DNA from: Halorarum salinum
GTDB taxonomy: Archaea > Halobacteriota > Halobacteria > Halobacteriales > Haloferacaceae
Length of the DNA: 64,000 bases
Direction of reading: 5' to 3'
Assembly (NCBI RefSeq): GCF_013402875.1
Contig: NZ_CP058579.1
Coordinates: 2,604,001 to 2,668,000 of the forward strand
Shown: positions 50,446 through 59,351 of the stretch, in pieces
How the letters are laid out: every line of letters begins with the position of its first letter
Numbering within the stretch: position 1 is the stretch's first letter
Notes under the pieces: model-generated
What the model was told of the DNA's origin: nothing
Databases searched by the model: none
Seen by the model: only the letters and a program-made list of their open reading frames with translations
Made by a program: the position numbers and the translations under genes

Positions 50446-52629
50446 TCAGGGGAACTGTTCCGCGGCGGCGTCGACGACGGCGTCGACGACGGCGTCGCGG
50501 CGGCCCGAGAGGAACTCGATGCGGCCCTCGCGGACGCCGACGGCCGTGACGCCGGCGTTCGGGACGGCCTCGGCCGCCTCGGCGGCGATGGCGCGGACGT
50601 CCAGGTCCGCGGTCGCGCGGAGGAACAGTTCGTCCGTGCCGTACACCAGCGTCACGTGCTCGTCCTCACCCCCCCGCTCGCGTCGGTGGAGTTCGTCGGC
50701 GAGCAGCGGGGTCGGCGGGAAGTCGTACCGGTGGGCGTACGCGTCCGCGTCGAGGACTGTGAACGGGACGCCCGCGGACTCGCGGGACTCGACGTTCGCG
50801 CGGGCGGTATCGATCTCCGTCCCGAGCTTCTCGCGGAACTGCCCGGAGATGTGACCCGCGAGGGCGCCGTCGTCCTCGCCGAAGAGGATGTCCGTGATGA
50901 GCTCCCGCTTGTCCTGATAGCTCTGGTAGAACGCCTCCAGCGCGACGGCCTCGCGGAGCTCCGCGACGCGCTCCGCGTCGAAGCCGGCCTCGTCGGCGAG
51001 GTCCGCGTACGCCTCGGGCACTCCCTCCCAGTAGCTGACCGCCGGGAGGTGTTCGAGGTCGTCGCGGACGTCGGCGTTGGCCGTCGCGGCCAGCGTGGCT
51101 GCGAGCGTCGCGGTCGAGAGCCCGCCGTTGTCCGCCCCCGCGAGGTCGGGGTTGGCGAGGATCTCGACCGAGTCGGCGATCTCGGGGTCGGCGGCCGCGG
51201 CGTCGACGACGATCCGCTCGGCGCCGTAGATGCCCAGGAGGTCGAGCCCGTCGGCGGACTCCGCGGTCGAGCCCGTGCCGAGCAGGAGCACGAGCGGGAG
51301 CTTCTCGTCGTGTCGGTCGCGGTCCTGGAGCATCCGGGTCGCGTCCTTCGTCGCCGCGTCCATGTCGTACACCGGCTCGTCGATCGGCCGCCGGGTGAAG
51401 TAGTGGTACTGGGCGTCGCTCGCGGCGTGTTCCTCGCGGATGAGCGGGAGCACGGCGCGTTCGACGGCCGCGCCGGCGACGTAGCCGTCGGCGGTCGCGG
51501 CGTGGCGGACGACGATCGGGCGCGATTCGAGCACCGCGCGGCGCAGCGCCTCCGCGATGTCGAGCAGTTCGCCCTCCATCGCGTCGAGCGAGTCGTGGGC
51601 GGCGAGCGCGTCGAGCGACTCCGGGCGGGCCTCGTCGGTCAGCGCGTCGGCGAGCCGACGCTGCACGGTCTCGGCCTCCTCGCCGGAGAGCGCGGCGAGC
51701 GCCTCCGTCTCGACCTGGATCTCGTTGCGGCGGCGTTCGATCTCGCCGTCGAGCCGGACAACGTCGCCGACCTCGATCGAGGGGTACGCGCGGACGCCGG
51801 CCTCGACGAAGGCCGCGCAGTCGACGACGCCCGTCTCGTCGCGCAGTTCGAAGACGGTCGGGCCGCCGGTCTGGCGGGCGCTGACGACCTCGCCCTCGAT
51901 CCGGACGTCCCGGCCGACCCGGTCCTGGAGCGACCCGATCGGGACCCGTTCGCGGTCCGCGGTCGGCTCGGACCCGCGCTCGTCGGCGTCCGACCCGGCC
52001 GAGGGGGCGTCCGTCGTCGCCCCGCCCGAACCGGACGCGGACGGTTCCTCGTCCGACCGGGCGGCCGTGGTGCCGCCGTCGTTCGACGTCTCCGCGTTCC
52101 CGGATTCGCCGGACCGGCCGGAGCCGCCGGACTGGCCGGAGTCGTCGGACCGTCCTGATTCCTCGCCGCGGTCGCGGCCGCCGGACCGGTCGGCCGGCTT
52201 CGACGTGACCGAGACCGGCCCGACGTCGTCGTCATCGTCGTCGTCGTCCGGTTCGGCGTCGCGTTCCTCGGTGCCGTCCTGGACGAGCGCGCCGCGGAAG
52301 TCGCGGTCGGCCTGGCGGATGGACCACGTGAGGTCGACGTCGCCGTTGTCCCGGACGTTCTTCACCTGGACGTACACGGGGTCGCCCGGTTCGAGGTCGA
52401 GCGACTCCAGCCGCTGGTCCAGTTCCGATCGGTGTAACAGCCCGGTGACCTGGGGCGACAGGTCGACGAAGAGGCCGAAGTCCGCGTAGCCGTCGACCGT
52501 TCCGCTGTAGAAGCGGTTCGGGACGAGCTGGCTCGGCTTGTCTCCGCGGAACTCGAACACGACGTCCTCCTGGTGGGAATCACAGACACGCCCCTCGGTG
52601 GGCGTACCACAGATGATACAGGTACCCAT
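50446..52629 (-). CDS. DHH/RecJ-like protein with zinc finger, S1 and OB domains
   Basis: A 727-residue protein. Cys4, Cys7, Cys16 and His19 (CIICGTPTEGRVCDSH) form an N-terminal zinc finger. An S1-like domain follows (about 35-105, GTVDGYADFGLFVDLSPQVTGLL), then a low-complexity Gly/Ser/Asp linker (about 120-230), an OB-fold domain (about 230-315, GEVVSARQTGGPTVFELRDE) and a DHH-type phosphoesterase core (about 340-727, RHAATADGYVAGAA). Related archaeal proteins are RecJ-like; some act with GINS-CMG, others in RNA or DNA trimming. The activity here is unknown, since the DHH residues are altered. Confidence 0.85.
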   Translation of the reverse strand: MGTCIICGTPTEGRVCDSHQEDVVFEFRGDKPSQLVPNRFYSGTVDGYADFGLFVDLSPQVTGLLHRSELDQRLESLDLEPGDPVYVQVKNVRDNGDVDLTWSIRQADRDFRGALVQDGTEERDAEPDDDDDDDDVGPVSVTSKPADRSGGRDRGEESGRSDDSGQSGGSGRSGESGNAETSNDGGTTAARSDEEPSASGSGGATTDAPSAGSDADERGSEPTADRERVPIGSLQDRVGRDVRIEGEVVSARQTGGPTVFELRDETGVVDCAAFVEAGVRAYPSIEVGDVVRLDGEIERRRNEIQVETEALAALSGEEAETVQRRLADALTDEARPESLDALAAHDSLDAMEGELLDIAEALRRAVLESRPIVVRHAATADGYVAGAAVERAVLPLIREEHAASDAQYHYFTRRPIDEPVYDMDAATKDATRMLQDRDRHDEKLPLVLLLGTGSTAESADGLDLLGIYGAERIVVDAAAADPEIADSVEILANPDLAGADNGGLSTATLAATLAATANADVRDDLEHLPAVSYWEGVPEAYADLADEAGFDAERVAELREAVALEAFYQSYQDKRELITDILFGEDDGALAGHISGQFREKLGTEIDTARANVESRESAGVPFTVLDADAYAHRYDFPPTPLLADELHRRERGGEDEHVTLVYGTDELFLRATADLDVRAIAAEAAEAVPNAGVTAVGVREGRIEFLSGRRDAVVDAVVDAAAEQFP

Positions 52630-52704
52630 TTGTGCGATGGGAAGGTCCCCGGCTTAAAACGGTTGTCGAAACGTGGACGCGAGACGTCGGAACGTCGGTC
52701 GCCC

Positions 52705-53307
52705 TCAGATCGCCGCCGATCGGGCCAGAAGCGCCCCGAACGCGTCGATTCCCCGGAATCCGACGCCGAACACGAGCGTCGCGGGGAGCGCCCCGGCCAG
52801 CACGGCCCTGAGGGCGGTCGTCCCGTGGACGGCCCTGAGGCCGACGACGAGGAGGACGGCGCCGTAGAGCGCGCAGGCGGCCCGCAGTTCCGGAACCGGC
52901 GGCCCCGCGAGCGCGCACGGAGCGGCCGCGTACGCGACGACCTGCACCGTCTCGCTCACGCCGCCGCGGTCGCGCACGAGGACGACGAGCAGCGCCGTCT
53001 GGAGCGCGGCGACGAGGTGGAGCAGCGCGGGCGCAACGAGCAGCGCCGCGACCGCCAGCGCGAGGAGCGCCGACGCGAGTGGGCCGCCGTACACCTCCGG
53101 GATCGTCGCGGGCGCCGCGGCGAACCCCCCGGCGAGGAACGCGACGGCGACGCAGACGCCGAACACGAGCCCCGGCGCCTGGTCGCCGGGCGAGACGCCG
53201 GTCCGGAAGAAGCGCCCCGGGCGGACGAGCACCTCCGCCCACGCGCGTACGACCCCCCGTGGCCCGCGCGCCCGTCCCCCGTGGGGGTTCTCTACCCAGG
53301 TGGTCAC
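52705..53307 (-). CDS. Yip1 family membrane protein
   Basis: A 200-residue membrane protein of the archaeal Yip1 type, with about five helices (near 35-62, 70-100, 115-135, 145-165, 170-190). Its N-terminus (VRAWAEVLVRPGRFFRTGVSPGDQAPGLVF) is typical of haloarchaeal Yip1 family proteins. Function unknown. Confidence 0.75.
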   Translation of the reverse strand: MTTWVENPHGGRARGPRGVVRAWAEVLVRPGRFFRTGVSPGDQAPGLVFGVCVAVAFLAGGFAAAPATIPEVYGGPLASALLALAVAALLVAPALLHLVAALQTALLVVLVRDRGGVSETVQVVAYAAAPCALAGPPVPELRAACALYGAVLLVVGLRAVHGTTALRAVLAGALPATLVFGVGFRGIDAFGALLARSAAI

Positions 53308-53382
53308 GGTCGCCGTTGGGCGGGGACTCGCAATGACGGTTCCGATGCCCGGTCCGTTCGCTCCCCCGGGTGCTCGGGGCTC

Positions 53383-53976
53383 TCAGTCCCGCCGTACGGC
53401 GTGGCAGTTCCGACAGCGGGCCTCGTAGCTCTCCTCGGCCCCGACGAGGATGGTCGGGTCGTCGGCGTGGGCCGGCTCCCCCCCGATGAGCCGCTGGTTC
53501 CGCGAGGCTGGTTCGCCACAGATCGAGCAGATCGCCTGGAGCTTGTCGACGTACTCGGCGACGGCCATCAGTTCGGGCAGGGGCGAGAACGGCTCGCCGC
53601 GGAACGTCTGGTCTGTGCCCGAGACGACGACGCGCCGGTCGTCCTCCGCGAGCGCCTGGCAGACGTCGACGAGTTCGCCCGAGAAGAAGTTTGCCTCGTC
53701 GACGGCGACGACCATCTCGCCGTTCAGCGCGTCGAGCATCTCCCAGGGCCCGTCACCCTCGCTCTCCACGACGGTCGCCTCCCAGGAGCGACCGTTGTGC
53801 GTCCCGACCGTCGTCTCCCCGTACCGCTCGTCGAGCGCCGGCGTGAACACGGCGACCTCCTGGCCCGCGATCTCGGCCCGACGGAGGCGACGGAGGAGCT
53901 CCTCGGTCTTCCCGGAGAACATCGACCCGGAGATGACCTCGATCCATCCCGACCCCGTGATGGCGTGCATGTTCAC
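53383..53976 (-). CDS. tdk: thymidine kinase
   Basis: A 197-residue type II thymidine kinase that phosphorylates thymidine in nucleotide salvage. The P-loop GSMFSGKTEE (about residues 17-26), the Mg/Glu motif VDEANFF and the zinc-binding pairs CSICGEP and CRNCHAV are all present. ATG 53976 and 53970 (two codons later) both fit; the former gives MNMHAITGSGWIEV. Confidence 0.95.
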   Translation of the reverse strand: MNMHAITGSGWIEVISGSMFSGKTEELLRRLRRAEIAGQEVAVFTPALDERYGETTVGTHNGRSWEATVVESEGDGPWEMLDALNGEMVVAVDEANFFSGELVDVCQALAEDDRRVVVSGTDQTFRGEPFSPLPELMAVAEYVDKLQAICSICGEPASRNQRLIGGEPAHADDPTILVGAEESYEARCRNCHAVRRD

Positions 53977-54072
53977 CCGGGCAGTAGCCGTGGTGAAAAC
54001 GGTTGCTTTCCGGTCGGCACTCGTTCGATCGCGTCCCGGCTCTTACCCGAGAGCGCAAACCCGACCGTCGGA

Positions 54073-54207
54073 TGGCGCGCGGCGGCCGCCCCCTGTGGGC
54101 GGCCGAATCGCGCGAGGGATGAGTGAGGGGAGACCGGAGGGAGCGAGCCGAGCGAATCGGCTGGGGAGGAGCGTGGCTGTAGGTGCGGTCGGGTGGAACT
54201 GAAAGGA
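54073..54207 (+). repeat. dispersed intergenic element, copy C
   Basis: Starts TGGCGCGCGGC and ends AGGTGCGGTCGGGTGGAACTGAAAGG (core 54181-54207). It contains the hairpin AGCCGA-GCGAA-TCGGCT, a sister of the AGCCGAT hairpin in copy B, with different length but paired changes. It lies between tdk and tRNA-Leu. Confidence 0.65.
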
Positions 54208-54301
54208 CCCGCGGGGGCTTTCGGGGTGTTCCGACTCCATGATGCAGATTGACGGCTGCAGATGTCTCTTCTAAGGAGTAGCGTCCGAAAGGATTGTGCG
54301 T

Positions 54302-54344
54302 GGGTGCTGTCTGTAGGGCGACCCCGAGGGGACGCACAGCACCC
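54302..54344 (-). terminator. hairpin downstream of tRNA-Leu
   Basis: Arms GGGTGCTGT (54302-54310) and ACAGCACCC (54336-54344) pair perfectly and enclose a second stem GACCCC-GAG-GGGGAC-like. Read on the minus strand it begins about 15 nt after the tRNA 3' end. It may end transcription or be processed. Confidence 0.45.
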
Positions 54345-54358
54345 GCATCCGTGGTGGA

Positions 54359-54443
54359 TGCGTGGGACCGGATTTGAACCGGCGGACCTCTACAGGACAG
54401 CGCCCTCAACGCTGCGCCGTTGGCCTGGCTTGGCTACCCACGC
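54359..54443 (-). tRNA. tRNA-Leu (anticodon GAG)
   Basis: On the minus strand the acceptor GCGTGGG pairs with CCCACGC, the anticodon stem CAGCG/CGCTG encloses TTGAGGG (anticodon GAG), a long variable arm follows, and the T arm is GCCGG-TTCAAAT-CCGGT. The discriminator is A, which fits leucine. No intron, no encoded CCA. Confidence 0.95.
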
Positions 54444-54583
54444 ACCACGCGTCAGTGCGCAGTCGTTCGTTTCCCCGAGAGGGATAAAAGGTTGTCCATC
54501 TCGACCACCTTCGGGGGACGATCGCACCCCGGCGGGCCGGTCCGAGCCAAACGGCTTTCACTCCGCCGGCCCTCGTCCGAGCC

Positions 54584-55165
54584 ATGAACGTCGACGTCGC
54601 CGGGCTCAGGTCCATCGCGCGCGAGCACGCGGTGGTCGTCGCGGCGCTGCTCTCGACGGTGGCGCTTGCGCTCGTCTTCGCCGTCGCGCTCGAACTGGTC
54701 CCCGGCGGGTCGCTCCCTCGCGCGTCCGATGCGGCGCTGGGGGCCATCCCCCACGTCAACGCCGTCGTCTCGCTGGCCGCCGTCGGCACGATCGCCGTGG
54801 GGGTCCGCTTCGCCCGCCGCGGCGAGTACGGCCGCCACCGGGTCGCGATGCTCGCCTCGACGGCGCTGTTCGGCACGTTCCTGGTTCTGTACCTCTACCG
54901 CGTCGCCATCATGGGGCCGAACGACTTCGCCGGCCCGGCGACGCTCGAACGGTTCCTCTACCTGCCCGTGCTCGCGGTCCACGTGACGCTCGCGGTCGTC
55001 TGCGTCCCGCTCGTCGTCTACGCGCTCACCCTCGCGGCCACCCGCCCGGTCCGGGACCTGTTCGATACCCGCCACGCGCGCGTCGGCCGGGTCGCGGCGT
55101 CGCTCTGGGTCGTCTCCTTCTCCCTCGGCGTCGTCGTCTACGCGCTGTTGTACCACCTGTACTGA
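54584..55165 (+). CDS. DUF420 membrane protein
   Basis: A 193-residue protein with about five helices in the DUF420 pattern (IPHVNAVVSLAAVGTIAVG, then HRVAMLASTALFGTFLVLYLYRV, then YLPVLAVHVTLAVVCVPLVVY). DUF420 proteins sit beside heme-copper oxidase genes in many genomes; the conserved His residues could bind heme. No oxidase gene is adjacent here. ATG 54584 is first. Confidence 0.85.
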   Translation: MNVDVAGLRSIAREHAVVVAALLSTVALALVFAVALELVPGGSLPRASDAALGAIPHVNAVVSLAAVGTIAVGVRFARRGEYGRHRVAMLASTALFGTFLVLYLYRVAIMGPNDFAGPATLERFLYLPVLAVHVTLAVVCVPLVVYALTLAATRPVRDLFDTRHARVGRVAASLWVVSFSLGVVVYALLYHLY

Positions 55166-55197
55166 CGCGTCCAGTCCGCGGGGTGACGGCGGCGGTC

Positions 55198-55554
55198 TCA
55201 GTTTCGCGCCTCCGCCACGGGCTTCACGAGTCGCACGGCCCGGCTCAGGTTATCGGCCGGGACGACGAGGTCACGCTCCTGGTGGTACTCGAGCAACCCG
55301 GCGTCCTGCATCCGCGGGACGTGGTTGTGATAGAGGGTCATGTACACCCGGAGCCGGAGGTCCTCGAACTCCCCGTCGCGCACCCCGTCGTGTTCGAACG
55401 CGGCGATCTCCTCGGCGAGCACGGGGAGTTTCACGGAGGGGCCGAACTCCGAGAGGAGCGAGATCGCGATTCTGCGCCGGGGGTGTGAGAGGATTCGGAA
55501 CAGCCCGTCGTCGGATAGCTTTCCGCTGTCGACGGGTTGGTTCCTCTCACTCAT
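55198..55554 (-). CDS. DUF7344 winged-helix protein
   Basis: A 118-residue protein with a helix-turn-helix pattern (GLFRILSHPRRRIAISLLSE, then YMTLYHNHVPRMQDAGLLEYHQERDLV) typical of DUF7344-like haloarchaeal DNA-binding proteins. The start at 55554 (MSERNQPVDSG) is chosen over an earlier in-frame codon because it follows a likely promoter and gives a typical short N-terminus. Target unknown. Confidence 0.8.
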   Translation of the reverse strand: MSERNQPVDSGKLSDDGLFRILSHPRRRIAISLLSEFGPSVKLPVLAEEIAAFEHDGVRDGEFEDLRLRVYMTLYHNHVPRMQDAGLLEYHQERDLVVPADNLSRAVRLVKPVAEARN

Positions 55555-55647
55555 CCTCTGATACCTCCGGTCCGGTCCAAAAAAGCACGTCGGAGTACGC
55601 CGGACTGGCACCCCCGTTCGTGCGGTCGCGGGGCGGCGTCGGACACG

Positions 55648-57105
55648 TCAATCGTCGGCGGGTTCGCCCCCGGACGTCACGGGTCGGTCGATTTCCCTGT
55701 CCGTCTCCTCGCCGTCGACGTCGAACGGGTACGCGCCGGTGACACAGCCGAGACAGAGGTCCGCGCGCGACTGGCCGATGGCGTCCGCCACCGCGTCGAT
55801 CGAGAGGTACGACAGGGAGTCGGCGCCGACCGCCGCGCGTACCTCCTCGGTCGACCGGTCGGCGGCGACGAGCTCCTCGCGGGTCGCCATGTCGATGCCC
55901 ATGTAGCAGGGCGCGACGATGGGCGGCGCGCCGATGCGGAGGTGGACCTCCTCGGCGCCCGCGTCCCGGAGGAGGTCGACGAGCTGGGTCGAGGTCGTTC
56001 CCCGGACGATGGAGTCGTCGATGAGCGTCACCGTCCGCCCCTCGACGGTCGACCTGATCGGGTTCAGCTTCAGGCGGACCGCCCGCTCCCGTTCGTCCTG
56101 GGTCGGCATGATGAACGTCCGCCCGACGTAGCGGTTCTTCATCAGCCCCTCGGCGAACTCCACGTCGGCGTCCACCTCCCCGGCGGCGTCGGCGTAGCCG
56201 GACGCGAACGCCCGGCCGGAGTCGGGCACGGGCATCACGACGTCGGTGTCGATGCCGGACTCGTCCCACAGCGCGCGTCCGAGGTTCCGGCGGGCCTCGT
56301 ACACAAGCCTGTCGTCGATCACCGAGTCCGGTCGCGCGAAGTAGACGTGCTCGAAGAAACAGTGGGCCGAGGTCTCCTCCTCGAACAGCCTGTAGGAGTC
56401 GTAGCCGGAGCCGTCCGACTCGAGGACGACCAGTTCGCCGGGGCGGACGTCCCGGATCAGCTCCCCGTCGAGGGTGTCGATGGCGGCCGACTCGGAGGCG
56501 AGCACGTAGCCGTCCTCCAGTTCGCCGAGACAAAGCGGCCGGTTCCCGCGCGGGTCGCGCACGCCGAGCACCGCGTCGTCATGCATCACCGTCAGCGCGT
56601 AGGAGCCGTGGATGCGCCCCATCGTCCGCTTGACGGCGCGGATGAGATCGGAGTCGAGGAGGTTCCGTGCGAGGTCGTGGGCGATGACCTCGGTGTCGCC
56701 GTCGGAGGTGAACGCGTGGCCGAGCGATTCGAGTTCGTCGCGGAGTTCGCCGGTGTTGACGAGGTTGCCGTTGTGGGCGAGCCCCAGCGCGCCCGACTTG
56801 AACGAGACGGAGAACGGCTGGGCGCAACTGGCGTTCACGCCGCCCTCGGTCGGGTAGCGCACGTGCCCGATGCCCGCCGAGCCCTTGAGGTCCTCCAGGT
56901 CCTCGGGGCCGAACGCGTCGCCGACGAGCCCCATCTCCACGTGGCCGTGCTGCTGGAAGCCGTCGTGGGTGACGATGCCCGCGGAGTCCTGCCCGCGGTG
57001 CTGGAGCGCGTACAGCGAGTAGTAGAGCGGTCGGGCGGCCTCGCGGTCCGCGAGCGCGACCCCGACCACGCCGCACTTCTCGGTCGGGCCCTCCCCGTGG
57101 TGCAT
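55648..57105 (-). CDS. purF: amidophosphoribosyltransferase
   Basis: A 485-residue enzyme that starts purine biosynthesis by converting PRPP and glutamine to phosphoribosylamine. Cys11 in EKCGVVGVAL would be the nucleophile after cleavage of a ten-residue propeptide. The PRTase motif VTLIDDSIVRGTTS and the phosphate-binding loop are present. Cysteines in APCYMG and CLGCVTGAYPF fit the Fe-S-containing type. Length is normal. The start ATG at 57105 follows a promoter region. Confidence 0.95.
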   Translation of the reverse strand: MHHGEGPTEKCGVVGVALADREAARPLYYSLYALQHRGQDSAGIVTHDGFQQHGHVEMGLVGDAFGPEDLEDLKGSAGIGHVRYPTEGGVNASCAQPFSVSFKSGALGLAHNGNLVNTGELRDELESLGHAFTSDGDTEVIAHDLARNLLDSDLIRAVKRTMGRIHGSYALTVMHDDAVLGVRDPRGNRPLCLGELEDGYVLASESAAIDTLDGELIRDVRPGELVVLESDGSGYDSYRLFEEETSAHCFFEHVYFARPDSVIDDRLVYEARRNLGRALWDESGIDTDVVMPVPDSGRAFASGYADAAGEVDADVEFAEGLMKNRYVGRTFIMPTQDERERAVRLKLNPIRSTVEGRTVTLIDDSIVRGTTSTQLVDLLRDAGAEEVHLRIGAPPIVAPCYMGIDMATREELVAADRSTEEVRAAVGADSLSYLSIDAVADAIGQSRADLCLGCVTGAYPFDVDGEETDREIDRPVTSGGEPADD

Positions 57106-57417
57106 GCCCGACGGTCCGCACGCCGTTCACAAAAACCCTCGTTATCGTGCCTATCGACCGGCGACGGAGTAAGCAGATATGCACAAATGTGGGTATGCGG
57201 GCGTCGGCTCGGGTCCAGTTCGTCGAGTCGCGAGTCCGGACCCGTCGGAATCAGCGCCCTGTAGGGCCGGTCTAGCGGCTCCCGGATCGGGGTGCCCGAA
57301 CCGGAGGGTGGTGGTCGTCCGATCGAACGGGGGCGGATCGGCGACCCTCCGTCGGCGGCCATCGGTCCGGGGGACGGACCTGCCGCTACGGCGTGGAGAG
57401 CCGAGAGGAGAGGGACG
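57106..57417. other. intergenic region upstream of purF
   Basis: About 310 bp. It must hold the purF promoter (leftward). GC-rich outside the first 80 bp. No gene evidence; the small AT-rich part near 57170-57195 (GCAGATATGCACAAATG) could carry the box A. Confidence 0.4.
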
Positions 57418-57594
57418 TCAGTTGTCGCCGGACTTCGACTGCCACTCGTAGTCGCGCCGCTTGGCGGACTTGCCGAAGCCGCACGAGGAGCACTGCTTCT
57501 GCTTGACGTGGTAGGACTTCTCGCCGCAGCGGCGGCACTTCACGTGGGTCGTCTTGTTCTTCTTTCCCTGGGAGGGAGTTCCGGCGCCGGTCAT
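57418..57594 (-). CDS. rpl37e: 50S ribosomal protein L37e
   Basis: A 58-residue protein with start [20 protein letters not shown] and zinc ribbon Cys20, Cys23, Cys35 and Cys38 (CRRCG and CSSCG), followed by [10 protein letters not shown]; all are standard L37e. The ATG overlaps the stop of lsm by four bases (ATGA), so the two are coupled. This short gene is easily missed. Confidence 0.95.
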   Translation of the reverse strand: MTGAGTPSQGKKNKTTHVKCRRCGEKSYHVKQKQCSSCGFGKSAKRRDYEWQSKSGDN

Positions 57595-57806
57595 GCGTTG
57601 ATTCTGACGACGTTGTCGCCACGGATAATCGTTGTGTCTTCCACTTCGTCGTCCGTGGAACCGTCCACGTCGGTCGGTTCGAGCACGACGTTCATGTGCT
57701 GGTCGTAGCCGGCGAGGACGCCGAAGAGACCCGTCCCGTCCTTGAGGCGGACGGTCACCGGCGTGTCGAGTGCTTCCTCCAGCACGTCGAGGGGTCGGCC
57801 ACTCAT
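57591..57806 (-). CDS. lsm: Lsm (Sm-like RNA-binding) protein
   Basis: A 71-residue Sm-like protein that forms a ring and binds U-rich RNA. Sm1 runs through [19 protein letters not shown] and [17 protein letters not shown], Sm2 through [10 protein letters not shown]. The lsm-rpl37e operon is known in haloarchaea. A box A (TATATTTAAA, minus strand, 57831-57840) about 25 bp before the ATG implies a leaderless transcript. Confidence 0.95.
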   Translation of the reverse strand: MSGRPLDVLEEALDTPVTVRLKDGTGLFGVLAGYDQHMNVVLEPTDVDGSTDDEVEDTTIIRGDNVVRINA

Positions 57807-58181
57807 ACAGCGGGCGTCGGTCAGGCGAGGTTTAAATATACCGGACGACGGGAGCGGGGTTCCGCCCGGGCCGTCCGTGCGGACCGTCTCGGGGACGCGG
57901 TTTCCCGACCCGAGACGCGCTCTCCGGTTCCAGCGGCCCCGGACGAAAACCGGATCGACGGGTTCCGTTGCGGGAAGCGGAATCGACGAATGCCGTAGCT
58001 AGAGGCGGACCGACGGGTTCCGGTATGGGAAGCGGAGAATCTCCGCCGAGGAGCGCTGTCGGCCCGCGTTCCGTGGCCGTCACACCTCCGGTAGGGACGG
58101 CTTACGCGCGAACGATCACCCTTCCCGCTTCGGAATAGGCAACACTCTTGGCCCCCAAACCGAAACCAGTTCGAAGCCACG
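57807..58181. other. divergent promoter region with a direct repeat
   Basis: About 375 bp between lsm and priS. It holds the lsm box A (57831-57840) and a direct repeat: CGACGGGTTCCG..TTGCGGGAAGCGGA near 57957 and CGACGGGTTCCG..TATGGGAAGCGGA near 58012. The priS start lies about 140 bp past the second repeat. No gene recognised. Confidence 0.5.
57831..57840 (-). promoter_or_regulatory. box A of lsm-rpl37e
   Basis: TATATTTAAA on the minus strand ends about 25 bp before the lsm ATG, giving standard leaderless spacing. Confidence 0.65.
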
Positions 58182-59348
58182 ATGAACCGGCGCACGCGCG
58201 AGTACCTCTCGGGACGCTTCGGCGACTACTACCGGAGCGTCGACGTCTCCCCCCCGCCCGACGCCGACCGGCGCGAGTGGGGACACATCCCGTTCACCTC
58301 GGGCGACGGGACCACGATGGTCCGCCACCAGTCGCTGCTCGACCTGGGCGAGATCGGCGAGTTCCTCGCGCGCGAGTCGCCGCGGCACGCCTACTTCTCG
58401 GCGGCGCGCTACGACGACCCCGGCAACCGGGAGATGAGCGAGAAGGGGTGGCGCTCGGCGGACCTCGTGTTCGACATCGACGCCGACCACCTCCCCGCCG
58501 TCGATCCCGAGGCCGACCCGTATCCGGAGATGCTCGCGGCCGCGAAGGAGGCGCTCGTGAAGTTGCTCGACCTCCTCGAACGGGACTTCGGATTCGCCGA
58601 CGAGGACATGACGGTCGTCTTCTCGGGCGGACGCGGCTACCACGTCCACGTCCGCGACCCGACGGTGGTCGGCCTCGACTCGACGGCCCGACGCGAGGTG
58701 GTCGACTACGTCCGCGCCGTCGACCTGAACCTCGACGGCCTCGTCGAGAGGCGGCCGAACGAACGCGGGACGCTCCAGAAGACCCTTCGCGCGGAGGGTG
58801 GCTGGGGCGGACGCGTCCACGACAGGCTCGTCGCGTACGCGGAGGACCTCCGCGCGATGGAGGAGGAGGCGGCCCTCGCGAAACTCCGGGAGCTCAACGG
58901 CGTCGGCGAGAAGACCGCCCGCACCATCCACGGGGTGCTCCGGCGGAACCCCGAGGGCGTGAAGGCGGGCAACGTCGAGCTCGGACCGGGCGCGAGCACG
59001 CTCGTCCGGGCGCTCGCCCGGGAGGTGATCGCGGAGGAGACGTCGCCCATCGACGAGCCGGTGACCACCGACGTGAGGCGGCTGATCCGGCTCCCGCGCA
59101 GCATCCACGGCGGGAGCGGGCTGGTGGTGACGCCGCTCGACCGCGACGCGGTGGACGGCTTCGACCCGCTCCGGGACGCGATCCCCGAGCGGTTCACCGG
59201 CCGGGACATCCTCGTGAAGGTGACCGAACCGGGACCGGTCCCGGTCGGCGGCGACAGGACTAAGGTGGATGCGGGAGTCCAGTCAGTCAGCGAATACGTC
59301 GGCGTGTTCCTGATGGCGCGCGGGCGGGCGGAGAAAGCGACGGAGTGA
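58182..59348 (+). CDS. priS: DNA primase small subunit PriS
   Basis: A 388-residue catalytic subunit of archaeal primase, making primers for replication. Catalytic Asp98 and Asp100 lie in VFDIDADHL, and FSGGRGYHVHV is the His-rich loop. Length and order are normal. Gins51 follows after 3 bp, a conserved gene pair. It starts at ATG 58182. Confidence 0.95.
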   Translation: MNRRTREYLSGRFGDYYRSVDVSPPPDADRREWGHIPFTSGDGTTMVRHQSLLDLGEIGEFLARESPRHAYFSAARYDDPGNREMSEKGWRSADLVFDIDADHLPAVDPEADPYPEMLAAAKEALVKLLDLLERDFGFADEDMTVVFSGGRGYHVHVRDPTVVGLDSTARREVVDYVRAVDLNLDGLVERRPNERGTLQKTLRAEGGWGGRVHDRLVAYAEDLRAMEEEAALAKLRELNGVGEKTARTIHGVLRRNPEGVKAGNVELGPGASTLVRALAREVIAEETSPIDEPVTTDVRRLIRLPRSIHGGSGLVVTPLDRDAVDGFDPLRDAIPERFTGRDILVKVTEPGPVPVGGDRTKVDAGVQSVSEYVGVFLMARGRAEKATE

Positions 59349-59351
59349 CCC

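Noticed and set aside
57821-58195. Minus-strand open frame of about 120 codons upstream of lsm
   Set aside because: Arg/Ser/Gly-rich with no motif, overlapping the lsm promoter; it is likely random.
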